A stretch of DNA of 64,000 nt from NCBI GenBank assembly GCA_017307785.1, contig JAFKGI010000013.1, positions 118,237 to 182,236 of the forward strand, read 5' to 3'. Made by a program: the position numbers and the translations under genes. The notes beneath the pieces were generated by a model, which saw nothing but the letters and a program-made list of their open reading frames with translations, did not search any database and was not told where the DNA came from. Origin of the DNA: Vulcanimicrobiota bacterium (GTDB lineage: Bacteria; Vulcanimicrobiota; Xenobia; Xenobiales; JADMJV01). Positions 50,882 to 60,100 of the stretch are shown here, piece after piece (positions within the stretch are counted from its first letter, which is position 1; every line of letters begins with the position of its first letter).

Positions 50882-52429
50882 CTACTCGAGCGGCAGTTCG
50901 GTGGGACGATTGGGACGCGGTGCCGCGCCACCACTCATGCCGGCGCGGCCGAAGCTGCCGGGGAAGTCGTCGACGGGCAGGGGAACGGGCGGCATACGGT
51001 CGGCTACCGGGTAGCTGGGCATGTCCAGGTCGCCGGGCAGGCCGGGCTCGGGGAATTCCGGCTCGAACTTGGGCATTTCCGGAGAGAAGTCCATGGTCGG
51101 CTCGACCACCCGCTCGGTCTGAGGGGGCGGGGTGAAGGAAGGCTCGGGCAGTTCATAGTCCTGCTGGATGCTGGGCGGAGTGAACTCCGGCATATCTTCG
51201 TTCAGGCCGGGAGGCGAGAAATCGCTGGCTTCGTCGTGAGGAATGGGCACCAGTTTGCGCACGATCAGGTCGTGCAGCTTGACCGGGGTCAGATCGCTCA
51301 GGCTTTCCAGCAGTTCCTTGAGAGCATTGCGCTGCTTCTCGGTGAAGACTTCGTTGAGGCGGTCGGGCAACTGGCTGATGCCGTCGATGAAGTGGAAGTG
51401 GATGCCCGGATTGGTGCTCTTGAGGTGGCTGCGCATCAGGTTGGAGACGCGCTGGGTCGAAACCAGCACCACGTCCTCCAGCTGACAGGCGGCGATCTGA
51501 GCGCTCACCAGGTAGCTTTCGTCGATGGTCAGCTTCTGGTGGGTAAGCACCAGCAAGAAGCGCTGCTGATGGATGCGTACGAACACCTGGGTGGGCACCA
51601 GTTCCTGCTGCACCACGTGGATGCGGGCCTGGTCGCCGCCGAAGCCGAGCTGACGCAGCTGACCGAGCACCAGCACCAGTAGCCACTGGTCGTTTTCGAT
51701 CAGGCTGCGGCAGAAGGGAGTGGCGCTGAGCACTTCGTCCACGTTCTCGGCCGAGAAGAAGGTCGAGGTTTCCAGCGATTCGCGGCTGGCCACTTTGAGG
51801 ATCTGCTGGCCGGTCTCTTTGGAGAGCAGCGCGTAATCCTTGCGCACCAGGTCCAGGTCTTCGAGGTGCTGGAGCACGCTGGCGAAGTTATTGCCCAGCT
51901 TGACCTTGGAGAGCGGCAGCGAGTCGTGGGTGTAAAGCTGATGGAGCAGCTCTTTGGAAGCGGGATTGAGGAACTCGCCGGCGGCTTCCAGTTCCTTTTC
52001 GGAAACTTCCAGGCTGACCGGACGGGCGTCTTCGGGTTCGCCGTGGGCTTCGTCGCCGTTGCTTGACCAGTCGGTTTGGCGGCCGGTTACTTCGTGGGTG
52101 GCGCGCTGCACAACCTGGAAGAAGCGGCTGGAGTCGAGCTGGGTCTGGTTGGAGACGACGCCGGCTTCGATGCCTCCGTCTTCTTTGGAAATCTTGAGAT
52201 AGGCGACGGTGCCGGATTCGAGCGGAAACACTTCACCACCGAGCAGGCGGCTGTTTTCCTGCAGTCCGAAGACGCGCGACGGCTCATCTTCCAGGCCCAG
52301 GCGGCGCAGGTACTCCAGGCGGATACCGGCCAGCAGCGAGGGGAAGTGGGACTGAAGGCTGTGCTGCAACCTCTGGGCCTCCACGGCCGTCAACTTGGCC
52401 GGCAATTGTCGATGTAGGATCTGCAGCAT
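50882..52429 (-). CDS. Hypothetical multi-domain protein with proline-rich C-terminus
   Basis: 515 residues from ATG 52429. I recognise no family. Residues 1-60 are helical (LQHSLQSHFPSLLAGIRLEYL), 60-130 beta-rich (GGEVFPLESGTVAYLKISKED), 130-220 a charged helical region that may be a winged-helix (FLNPASKELLHQLY ... LEDLDLVRKDYALLSKETGQQIL), 230-340 alternates strands and helices (WLLVLVLGQLRQLGF, HQQRFLLVLTHQKLTIDESYLVSAQ), and the last ~115 are acidic and proline-rich (SPPGLNEDMPEF). It is the first gene of a minus-strand run with the ModA-like protein and the kinase, so it may belong to the same signalling module. Cytoplasmic by prediction. Confidence 0.65.
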   Translation of the reverse strand: MLQILHRQLPAKLTAVEAQRLQHSLQSHFPSLLAGIRLEYLRRLGLEDEPSRVFGLQENSRLLGGEVFPLESGTVAYLKISKEDGGIEAGVVSNQTQLDSSRFFQVVQRATHEVTGRQTDWSSNGDEAHGEPEDARPVSLEVSEKELEAAGEFLNPASKELLHQLYTHDSLPLSKVKLGNNFASVLQHLEDLDLVRKDYALLSKETGQQILKVASRESLETSTFFSAENVDEVLSATPFCRSLIENDQWLLVLVLGQLRQLGFGGDQARIHVVQQELVPTQVFVRIHQQRFLLVLTHQKLTIDESYLVSAQIAACQLEDVVLVSTQRVSNLMRSHLKSTNPGIHFHFIDGISQLPDRLNEVFTEKQRNALKELLESLSDLTPVKLHDLIVRKLVPIPHDEASDFSPPGLNEDMPEFTPPSIQQDYELPEPSFTPPPQTERVVEPTMDFSPEMPKFEPEFPEPGLPGDLDMPSYPVADRMPPVPLPVDDFPGSFGRAGMSGGAAPRPNRPTELPLE

Positions 52430-52512
52430 GTGATAAATAAGCCCTTCCTGGTTTTGACGGGGCTTTGCGTTCTCGTAAAGGCCCGCACTTCCTTCCCAGC
52501 GAAGGGGCCCCG

Positions 52513-55371
52513 ATGCGCGCTGTGATTATGGCGGGCGGGCAGGGTTCCCGGCTGCGTCCGCTCACCTGCAATCGTCCCAAGCCCCTTGTACCCGTGTGCA
52601 ATCGCCCGGTCATGGAGTACGCCATCGAGCTTTTGCGGCGGCATAAAATCCGTACCTGCCTGGTCACGCTGCACTATCTGGCTGACGAGGTGATGGCTTA
52701 CTTCGGCAATGGCAGCGAGTGGGAAATGCGCTTGCTCTATTCGGTGGAGGACGAGCCGCTGGGCACGGCCGGCAGTATCAAGCGCATCCAGGAATACCTC
52801 AGCGAGACCTTCCTGGTGGTCAGCGGCGACGCCCTGACCGACTTCGATCTGACCAAGGCCATCGAGTTCCACCGCTCCAAGAAGGCCGACGTCACCATGG
52901 TGTTGACGCGCGTTCCCAATCCTCTGGAGTTCGGCATCGTAGTCACCGGTCCCGACGGCCGCATTCAGCGTTTTCTGGAGAAGCCCAGCTGGGGCGAGGT
53001 GGTCTCCGACACCATCAATACCGGGATCTATATTTTGGAGCCGCACGTGCTCGAGCGCATGGAAGCGCGCAAGGCCTACGACTTCTCCATGGATCTCTTC
53101 CCGCAAATGCTGGCCGACCAGGCCGGGCTCTATGGCTACGTAGCCGAGGGCTACTGGTGTGACATCGGCAACCTGGAGCAATATCGTCAGGCCCAACTGG
53201 ACATGCTGGAGGGTCGGGTGGGCTTTTCGCCGCCCGGGCAAAAGCTAGGGGAGGGCATCTGGGTTGGTCCGGGCACTCAGCTGGATCCGGGCGCCCGCCT
53301 GAAAGGTCCGGTTCTTTTAGGACGCAACTGTCGCATTCGGCGGGACGTGCGCCTCAGCGAGTCGACGGTGGTGGGCGACAACTGCATCGTGGAAGAGGGA
53401 GCCAGCCTGGAGCGGGCCGTGCTCTGGGGCAACACTTACGTGGGCCGCAAGTCGCGGGCTTTTGGGGCGGTGCTGTGCCGGAACGTGACTCTGCAGAGCC
53501 ATGCCAGCGTGGCCGAAGGCGTTGTGGTAGGCGACAATGTCTTTGTCGGTCGCGGCGCCACCCTGCAGCCGGACGTCAAGGTCTGGCCGGACAAGAACGT
53601 CGAGCCGGGCGCGGCTGTTTCCATGTCTTTGATCTGGGGTCGCAAGTGGCCGGGTTCGCTATTTTCTGACGACGGCATCTGTGGTCTGGGTAACATCGAG
53701 ATTACTCCGGAGTACGCTCTTAAGTTAGGAGCCGCTTACGGCGCGGTGCTGCCCAAGGGGGCGGTGGTGGTGGCCAGTCGCGACAGTCACCCGGCCACGC
53801 GTATGATCAATCGCGCCTTGATTTGTGGGCTGGTGTCGGTGGGCGTGAGCGTGCGCGATTTGCAGGCCGTGCCCACGCCGGTGGGTCGCAACGCGTTGCG
53901 CAACGCGGCCGACTGCTACGGTGGCATTCATGTGCGCGTCAGCAGCAAAGACGCCCGCCAGCTGCAGCTGGAGTTTCTGGACGCATCCGGCGTCAACATC
54001 GACCGGGCCTGGGAGCGCAAGATCGAGAATCGCTTCTTCCGCGAGGACTTCCGGCGCACACCCATGGACGAAGTGGGCATGATCGAGTTTCCCATCCGGA
54101 TCCTGGAGCAGTATCAGGAAGCCTTCCGGGCCCAACTGGACGTGGAGTCGATTCGCAAGCAGTCTTTCAAAGTAGTGATCGACTACGGCCACGGTCACGC
54201 CAGCACGGTGCTGCCGCCGATTCTGGGTCGCCTGGGCATCGAGGCGGTCAGCCTCAACGCCTACATCGACTCCCTGCGCGGCGGTCGCAGCGGCGGCGGG
54301 GCTCAGGTGCTGGAGCAGCTCTCCAGTATTGTGACCACCTTGAAGACCGACCTGGGCGTGGCCATCGACTCCACCGGTGAGCGCTTGATGGTGGTGGACG
54401 AGAAGGGCGGATTGTGGCAGGGAGCCAAGCTGCTGGTTCTTTTCGCTACTCTGGTCATGCAGAGTCATCCCGGCGCCATGGTTGCGGTGCCCGTCAATGC
54501 GCCTTCGTCGCTGGTGGACCTGGGCAAGAAGCACGGGGCCAAGGTGATTTTGGCCCGCACCGACAGCCGCTCCCTTACTTATACAGCGCTACTGGGCGAT
54601 ACGCGATTCCATCTGGCGGCTACCTCGCTGGGTGAGTTTGCTTTCCCCAGCTTCAGCAGCGGCTTTGACGGCATGTTCGCCTTTGCCAAGCTGCTCGAGA
54701 TGCTCTCGGCCATGAAGAAGCCGCTCTCGGACTACGATAGCGAAATTCCTGAAATTCATTTACGTCATTACCAGGTAGAGTGTGAAATCGCCGCTAAAGG
54801 ACGGGTCATGAGGGCCCTGTTGGAAAAGCTGGCCGACAAGCCGGTGGAAGTCATTGACGGCGTGAAGGTCCGAGAGATCGGCGGCTGGGTATTGATTGTG
54901 CCCCACCGTTCGCTGCCCGAGATGCAGATGTGGGTGGAGGCCGAGAGCGACGAGCGCATGGCCGAACTGGCCGATCAATACCGCGGATTGATTCGCACGC
55001 TGGCCCAGGACTCGCCGGTGGTGGCTCCCAACGCCCCCCGAGAGCAGACGGCCAATCTGCCGACCATGGTCAGCGAGGATCGGGCTTTCCATTTCTGGAC
55101 CTCGGGCCGTTACCTGGGCGTGAAGGCTCGGACGCTTCGGGAGTTTGTGGATACGCTGCACTATGTGGACGGCGATTCGCTGGTCTACCACCTGGAGCGC
55201 AACGACTTTGCCAACTGGCTGGAGCTGGAGTTGGGCCAGGCGGCCATGGCTTCGCAAGTGCGCCAGTTGCGCTCGCACAAATTGCGCGGGGAAGGCTTAC
55301 GCTCGGCTCTGCTGGCCCTGTTCTCGGTGGAGAATGAAGAACGCCTGCTCAATCAAGGGGCCACTCACTGA
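52513..55371 (+). CDS. Mannose-1-phosphate guanylyltransferase-type nucleotidyltransferase fused to a degenerate phosphomannomutase
   Basis: 952 residues from ATG 52513 with GAAGGGG upstream. Domain 1 (1-235): sugar-1-phosphate nucleotidyltransferase, AVIMAGGQGSRLRPLT, VSGDALTDFD, LEKPSWGE. Domain 2 (250-375): left-handed hexapeptide repeats (VLLGRNCRIRRDVRLSESTVVGDNCIVE). Domain 3 (385-800): phosphohexomutase fold; the Ser loop reads VVASRDSHPATRM (about 418) and a second loop GIHVRVSSKD; the metal loop reads DSTGER at 619-624 instead of DGDxDR. C-terminal (about 860-945): DUF5752-like, FWTSGRYLGVKARTLREF. Such fusions are known in cyanobacteria and other phyla. It probably makes GDP-mannose for glycans, with the mutase part altered. 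Overlaps the next gene by one base (TGATG). Confidence 0.9.
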   Translation: MRAVIMAGGQGSRLRPLTCNRPKPLVPVCNRPVMEYAIELLRRHKIRTCLVTLHYLADEVMAYFGNGSEWEMRLLYSVEDEPLGTAGSIKRIQEYLSETFLVVSGDALTDFDLTKAIEFHRSKKADVTMVLTRVPNPLEFGIVVTGPDGRIQRFLEKPSWGEVVSDTINTGIYILEPHVLERMEARKAYDFSMDLFPQMLADQAGLYGYVAEGYWCDIGNLEQYRQAQLDMLEGRVGFSPPGQKLGEGIWVGPGTQLDPGARLKGPVLLGRNCRIRRDVRLSESTVVGDNCIVEEGASLERAVLWGNTYVGRKSRAFGAVLCRNVTLQSHASVAEGVVVGDNVFVGRGATLQPDVKVWPDKNVEPGAAVSMSLIWGRKWPGSLFSDDGICGLGNIEITPEYALKLGAAYGAVLPKGAVVVASRDSHPATRMINRALICGLVSVGVSVRDLQAVPTPVGRNALRNAADCYGGIHVRVSSKDARQLQLEFLDASGVNIDRAWERKIENRFFREDFRRTPMDEVGMIEFPIRILEQYQEAFRAQLDVESIRKQSFKVVIDYGHGHASTVLPPILGRLGIEAVSLNAYIDSLRGGRSGGGAQVLEQLSSIVTTLKTDLGVAIDSTGERLMVVDEKGGLWQGAKLLVLFATLVMQSHPGAMVAVPVNAPSSLVDLGKKHGAKVILARTDSRSLTYTALLGDTRFHLAATSLGEFAFPSFSSGFDGMFAFAKLLEMLSAMKKPLSDYDSEIPEIHLRHYQVECEIAAKGRVMRALLEKLADKPVEVIDGVKVREIGGWVLIVPHRSLPEMQMWVEAESDERMAELADQYRGLIRTLAQDSPVVAPNAPREQTANLPTMVSEDRAFHFWTSGRYLGVKARTLREFVDTLHYVDGDSLVYHLERNDFANWLELELGQAAMASQVRQLRSHKLRGEGLRSALLALFSVENEERLLNQGATH

Positions 55372-55907
55372 TGGCCCGGCGCCGTACGCGCAAGGTCTCG
55401 ATCACCCGGGTGCTGCAGGTTTCGCTGCCGCTGCTGACCTTGCTGGGCGCCGGTTTTGTCGCCATCCAGTTTCTCTGGCTGCGCAACGCCCCCTGGGGAG
55501 CTCCCAAGAAGAGCTATGAGGAATTCGAGCGCGACATCATCGACTTCAAGGTGAAGAAGGCGGTGGTGGACGGCAACATTATCCGGGCCGAATACGATGG
55601 TTCGCTGTTGGCCGTGGTGGCTTCGCCCAGCGTGCAGCGGACCGTCGACATCATGATGAAAAAGGGCGTGCAGGTGGAGGCGGCTCAGCCGGTTTCCGCC
55701 TCGGGACTGAGCCTGCCGGTGCTGGCGCTGGCCCTGATGCCTTATCCGATCCTGGCCTATTTCGCCCTGGGCCTGGTCAACGCCGTGGGCGCTTCAGCAG
55801 ATTTTTCCGAGACCGAAAAGCTCCTGGAACCCCCTCCACCGCCGGAGCGCGAGAAAAAGTCTCGCCGCCGGTCGGAGGAAGAGGATGAAGACTCGGACGA
55901 GCGCTGA
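55371..55907 (+). CDS. Orphan FtsH-extracellular-domain-like membrane protein
   Basis: 178 residues, starting one base inside the upstream stop. It has an N-terminal basic region and helix (LPLLTLLGAGFVAIQFLWL), a domain KKSYEEFERDIIDFKVKKAVVDGNIIRAEYDGSLLAVV with the S-Y-x-E-F ... V-x-x-x-V-x-x-G-x-I pattern of the FtsH N-terminal (periplasmic) domain, VQVEAAQPVSASGLSLP, and a second helix (VLALALMPYPILAYFALG). The C-terminus is a charged, proline-rich tail (PPPPPEREKKSRRRSEEEDED). FtsH normally continues with AAA ATPase and zinc-protease domains; both are absent. It could modulate FtsH or the adjacent sugar enzyme, which is inference. It follows the mannose-1-phosphate enzyme in an operon. 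Confidence 0.65.
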   Translation: MARRRTRKVSITRVLQVSLPLLTLLGAGFVAIQFLWLRNAPWGAPKKSYEEFERDIIDFKVKKAVVDGNIIRAEYDGSLLAVVASPSVQRTVDIMMKKGVQVEAAQPVSASGLSLPVLALALMPYPILAYFALGLVNAVGASADFSETEKLLEPPPPPEREKKSRRRSEEEDEDSDER

Positions 55908-55908
55908 C

Positions 55909-56244
55909 CTACCGACCCCGGCCGAGACCTTCGCCGGGAGGCGGCTGCAGGTGGGTGAGCGCCTGAGTGCCGGAGTGGATTCCCTGTAGTTCCGGATTGC
56001 CGTAGAAGGGATCGTCCTGAGGGGCTGATTTCCCTCGGAAGTTGTCGCTGATCCCGGCCATAAAGCCCTGCGGCATTTTCGTTTCCTCCCAGTCCTCGGC
56101 GGCCACGCTGAAGTCGACCGACTCCCCTTGATGATGGTTCTCGGGAGGCTGGGGTAGGGGCTCGGAGCGGGTGTGCGGGGGACGCACATTGGGGTCGGAC
56201 GGACGCGGGGGGATGGGGTTGGAGTTCTGGGGGACGATTTTCAT
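55909..56244 (-). CDS. Small disordered proline-rich protein
   Basis: 111 residues from ATG 56244, preceded by a near-perfect AGGAGGTG Shine-Dalgarno sequence, so it is very likely translated. The composition is Pro, Gln, Gly, Asn and His with few hydrophobic residues (IPPRPSDPNVRPPHTRSEPLPQPP), implying an unstructured protein. A slightly more ordered middle stretch, SVDFSVAAEDWEETKMPQGFM, may be a binding motif, and the C-terminus is GEGLGRGR. There is no signal peptide. Its stop lies two bases from the stop of the convergent FtsH-ectodomain-like gene. No family recognised. Confidence 0.6.
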   Translation of the reverse strand: MKIVPQNSNPIPPRPSDPNVRPPHTRSEPLPQPPENHHQGESVDFSVAAEDWEETKMPQGFMAGISDNFRGKSAPQDDPFYGNPELQGIHSGTQALTHLQPPPGEGLGRGR

Positions 56245-56340
56245 TGGGGAGCACCTCCTGTGGAATGACCACAGTTTGCCTCCGTCAGGTTGGCGCTGAC
56301 TGAGACGACGGCCCGCATTTGTGAACGGTTTGTGAAGCTT

Positions 56341-57054
56341 TTAGTGTCGTGTTGCCTTACGGCGCGCGCCGGTCAGCGTCAGCAGGGCCAGGGCGGCGAA
56401 GGCCGATACTGCCTGGCTACCGTCGAATTCGGGAGCGCCGGGGGTGGCTGCCGAGACGTCCAGCACCAGGGTGGCGGCCAGGCCGTCGGTTCCGGCGAAG
56501 AGAAAGTTGTTTCCCGTCAGGCCTTCGGCCTGAATGGACGAGCCGCCCAGCACGAAAAAGCTGCCGGAAGTGGCGGCCGTCTGGAGGTCCGCTATGGCGG
56601 CCGAGTTGAGCACCAGGTTGGCCAGTCCGGTGGCGCTGGTGCTCAGGGAATACGAGCCGTAGTTGGTTCCACCGGCCAGCGAGTTGAAAATGGCCAGATT
56701 GGGGCTGTTGACCTTCTCGACCAGGGTGGCAATGGGCGTGCTCACGGCCGCCAGATCGAAGGTCAGGGTGGCCGCGCCCCCGCCGATTCCATAACTCAGA
56801 ACCAGGGTGGCACTGTTGACGGTCCATCCCGCCAGGGCCGCTGTGTCAAAGCCGAAGTAGCTTCGAAGGTCGCTTCCCAGAGCTGAGCCGACCGAGTATC
56901 GGTCGATATTGTTGGCGTTGGAGGCGGTTTCGGACCAGACGCCCTGATTGTTACCGGTGCCTTGAGGGTTGGTGGCAGTGCTGAGGATCAGGGGGACGGC
57001 CATGCCGGCGTGGGGCAGGAGACAAAGGAGCAGGGCGGGGAGTAAACGCTTCAT
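56341..57054 (-). CDS. Secreted protein with PEP-CTERM-like sorting tail (PEFDG)
   Basis: 237 residues from ATG 57054, with AGAAGG upstream. A signal peptide (LLPALLLCLLPHAGMA) leads into a beta-rich domain of ~190 residues with Asn, Ser, Thr and Gly (WSETASNANNIDRYSVG, TFDLAAVSTPIATLVEK, FNSLAGGTNYGSYSLSTSATGL). The end is TPGAPEFDGSQAVSAFAALALLTLTGARRKATRH: a PEF-type motif, a hydrophobic helix and a basic cluster, the three-part layout of PEP-CTERM/exosortase substrates and related sorting signals. It diverges from the TpsA-like gene, 92 bases away, suggesting shared regulation. No exosortase gene is visible in this window. Confidence 0.72.
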   Translation of the reverse strand: MKRLLPALLLCLLPHAGMAVPLILSTATNPQGTGNNQGVWSETASNANNIDRYSVGSALGSDLRSYFGFDTAALAGWTVNSATLVLSYGIGGGAATLTFDLAAVSTPIATLVEKVNSPNLAIFNSLAGGTNYGSYSLSTSATGLANLVLNSAAIADLQTAATSGSFFVLGGSSIQAEGLTGNNFLFAGTDGLAATLVLDVSAATPGAPEFDGSQAVSAFAALALLTLTGARRKATRH

Positions 57055-57146
57055 TTGGAGACCTTCTGGGGGCGGGAAGAGAAAGTCCTTTGTGTGCGAT
57101 GGAATTTGCGGCCAGGAAATCCGGGCATTTTCCGGAAGTGCCGACG

Positions 57147-60100
57147 ATGCGTTTGGTATCGGCTTTAGCACTGGGTCTGTCGCTTTCCTTGCCAACTCTG
57201 GCGTTGCCGGGCGACCCGACCCCCATTCACGGGCAAATTCAGATTCAGAATCTAAGCCCCAATCTGGTGCAGATTCTGCAGTCCACTCCGCAGGCTATCA
57301 TCAACTGGAGCACCTTCAACATCGGCAGCGGAGAAACGGTGCGTTTTCTGCAGCCGAGTGCTCAGGCGGCCGTGCTCAATCGCGTCACCGGTCTGGACCC
57401 GTCCACCATTCAGGGGCAGTTGCAGGCCAATGGTCGGGTTTTTCTGCTGAATCCCAACGGTATTCTTTTCGGTCCCAACGCGGTGGTCGACGTCGGTAGC
57501 TTTACCGCTTCCACCCTGAAAATGAGCGACGAGGACTTTCTGAGCGGCAACTACCGGCTGACTCAGGACCCGAATCTTCCGCTGGCGGCGCTGACGAATC
57601 AAGGGCAGATTCGTGTGGCCGAGGGCGGGTTCGTGGTGCTGGTTTCGCCTTTGCTCGACAATCAGGGAATGATTGTGGCCCAGGCCGGCACGGTGCAACT
57701 GGGCGCTTCCACGCGGGCAACTTTCTCGGTGGATGGACGGGGGCAGGTCGCCTTCGTAGTGCCCGATGGATTCGACCCTACCTTTTCCGGCGGCGGCAAG
57801 GGCGGCACCGTGCTGCTGCAGGGCGGTCAGATGTCGCAACTGCTGAGTCAGGTTGCTTCCAATCCCAACCTGGTGGAAGCGGCTCACTTTCAAGAACTGG
57901 CCTCCGGGCAGACTTTGATGGCGGGCGGCGAGGGTATTCTGCTCAACAGCGGATCGATTCAGGCTGACACCATTCGCCTCGATTCCAGTCAGGCCACCGT
58001 GCACGCCGCTCCGGGTCAACTGCAAGGGCAAGATGTGCGGGTGCTCTCGGCCGGTAGCACCGTCAGCCAGGGTAGCATCGCCTCCGGCTTTGCCGAGGTA
58101 AGCGGGCACAAGCTCTGGCTGACCGGTCCCGTGGTGGCCGATACCTTACTGCTCGACCCGGACTTTATCGAGATTACCGACACCGCTCCCGGCACCTACG
58201 ATCCAATTCTGGGAACCGGCCTTCCCAGCACGGGCAGCGGCACGGTCAGCACTTCGGCCATTACCTCCGCTACCAACCTGATTCTCAACGCCAACTTCGA
58301 CATCACCTACGACGGAATCGGCTTCAGCGGCTCCAACACCAATCTGCAGTTGATTGCCGGCCGGGACATCTCGCTCCAGAGCAGTGGCGCGATTTCCCTG
58401 GCTTCGCTGCGGCTGCAGGCGACTCGAGACGTGATTCTGACCGGCAATCCGAACATGGACATTCTCACCTCGGGCAACCTGGAGGTGCTGGCCAGCAACG
58501 GCGACGTACGCATCGGCGGTAACGAGGTTCGGCTGATCTCGGATGGGACGCTCGACATCCAGGGTGTCAACATACGCTCCAATACAACGGGTCGAACTGA
58601 GCTGACGGGGGTAGGCAACACCCATCTGCGGGCCACCACCGGGGATATCGACATCCAGACCTTCGCGATTCAGATCGGTAGCACGGGCGCGTCGGCGGTG
58701 ATCGAGGCCGGCAACGACATCCGTATGTCCGCCTCGGGATTCGGACTGCTGGGCATGGGTTCGGGCGGGCAGTTGACGGTTGATGCCGTTCGCGACCTGG
58801 TCCTGAGTTCACCGACCCCTTCGTCCACGGTCAACCTCAATGCCAGTCAGGCTCATCTGGTGGCGGGGCGCAACATCACCTACACGGGGGAGCAGATCAG
58901 CAATCCCGGCGATCTTCACATGAGCACCACCACCGGCAATATCAGTCTGCTCTCTCAGCCCGGCAGTCACGCCACCATCTATGCCAACAATGTATTGAAC
59001 ATCACTTCCGGCAACGATTTTATCGGGCGAACCGATGACCGCATCGAGATCATCAACGGCAGCACTACGACCGACTATCTCAAACTCTCGGCCGCGGGCA
59101 ACATCGATTTGCGGGCCAATGGCGGCCACGTGGATATCGTCAATTTCGGCGGTTCCACCAGCGTGTCGGCTCAGAATGTGACTTCCCAGGCCAGCGGCAA
59201 CTCCGTATGGGGCTCGCGAGGTACTTTGAGCGTGCAAAGCACGACCGGAGATGTCGTGTTTGACGTGACCGGCGGCACTCAGGAGTTCTTTTTCCCCTCC
59301 CAGGTATCGGCCGCCCGCGACTTGACCATCAACGCTCCGCTCATCGGAGGCGCTTCGACCAGTCTCCAGGCCAATCGCAATCTGTCCGTTCGTGATCTGA
59401 CGATTCCGGCCGCCGGTAATCTCAGTTTGAGCGGTGGCAACCTTTCCTTGGAGAGCATGGACCGCGTCAGCGGAGGCAACTACACTTTTACCACTGCTGG
59501 TAACCTCACGGAGCGCACCCCTTCGTCCAATCCGCCCAATTTGGCCGGTCTCACCATCAGCGCCGGACGCATCTTCAGTCCTGGCAATACGGCCAACAAC
59601 GTGAGTTTCGCCATCCCTAATACCGGGCTGACCAGCGTCGCCGTGACCGGAAGTAATGATAGTGCTTTAGGGGCGGCCGCTTCGCTGCGAAACTTCAACG
59701 GCGCTAATGTGCAGCCACAGGTGGGCCCCACTACGGGCGCTGTTTACGTCGACGGGGTTCTCTATTCTGGAACTCCCAATCCTTCGGCTCCCCCCGCACC
59801 TCCTGTGCCCCCACCTGTGCCCCCCTCTTCTTCCTCTGACCCGATTGTGGCTCAGTCACAGCAAGCGGCGCTCTCGCCGGAAGAGCGCTCGCAGATCGCG
59901 GTGCAGTCCAATCTCAGTCTGGGGAATTTGGGCGGGCTCAGCCGGGTGCTTTCCGAGGGAGAGCGCGAGCGTCTCACCGCTCGAGCGGATGCTTTGCACT
60001 CCAGTTGGAACACCGACCCCTTCTCACCAACCCTGTCGCTGGCTCTTCCAGGCGGCTCTCCGCCGGTCTATTCAGGAGAATTGGCCGAGCTGGCGGCGCT

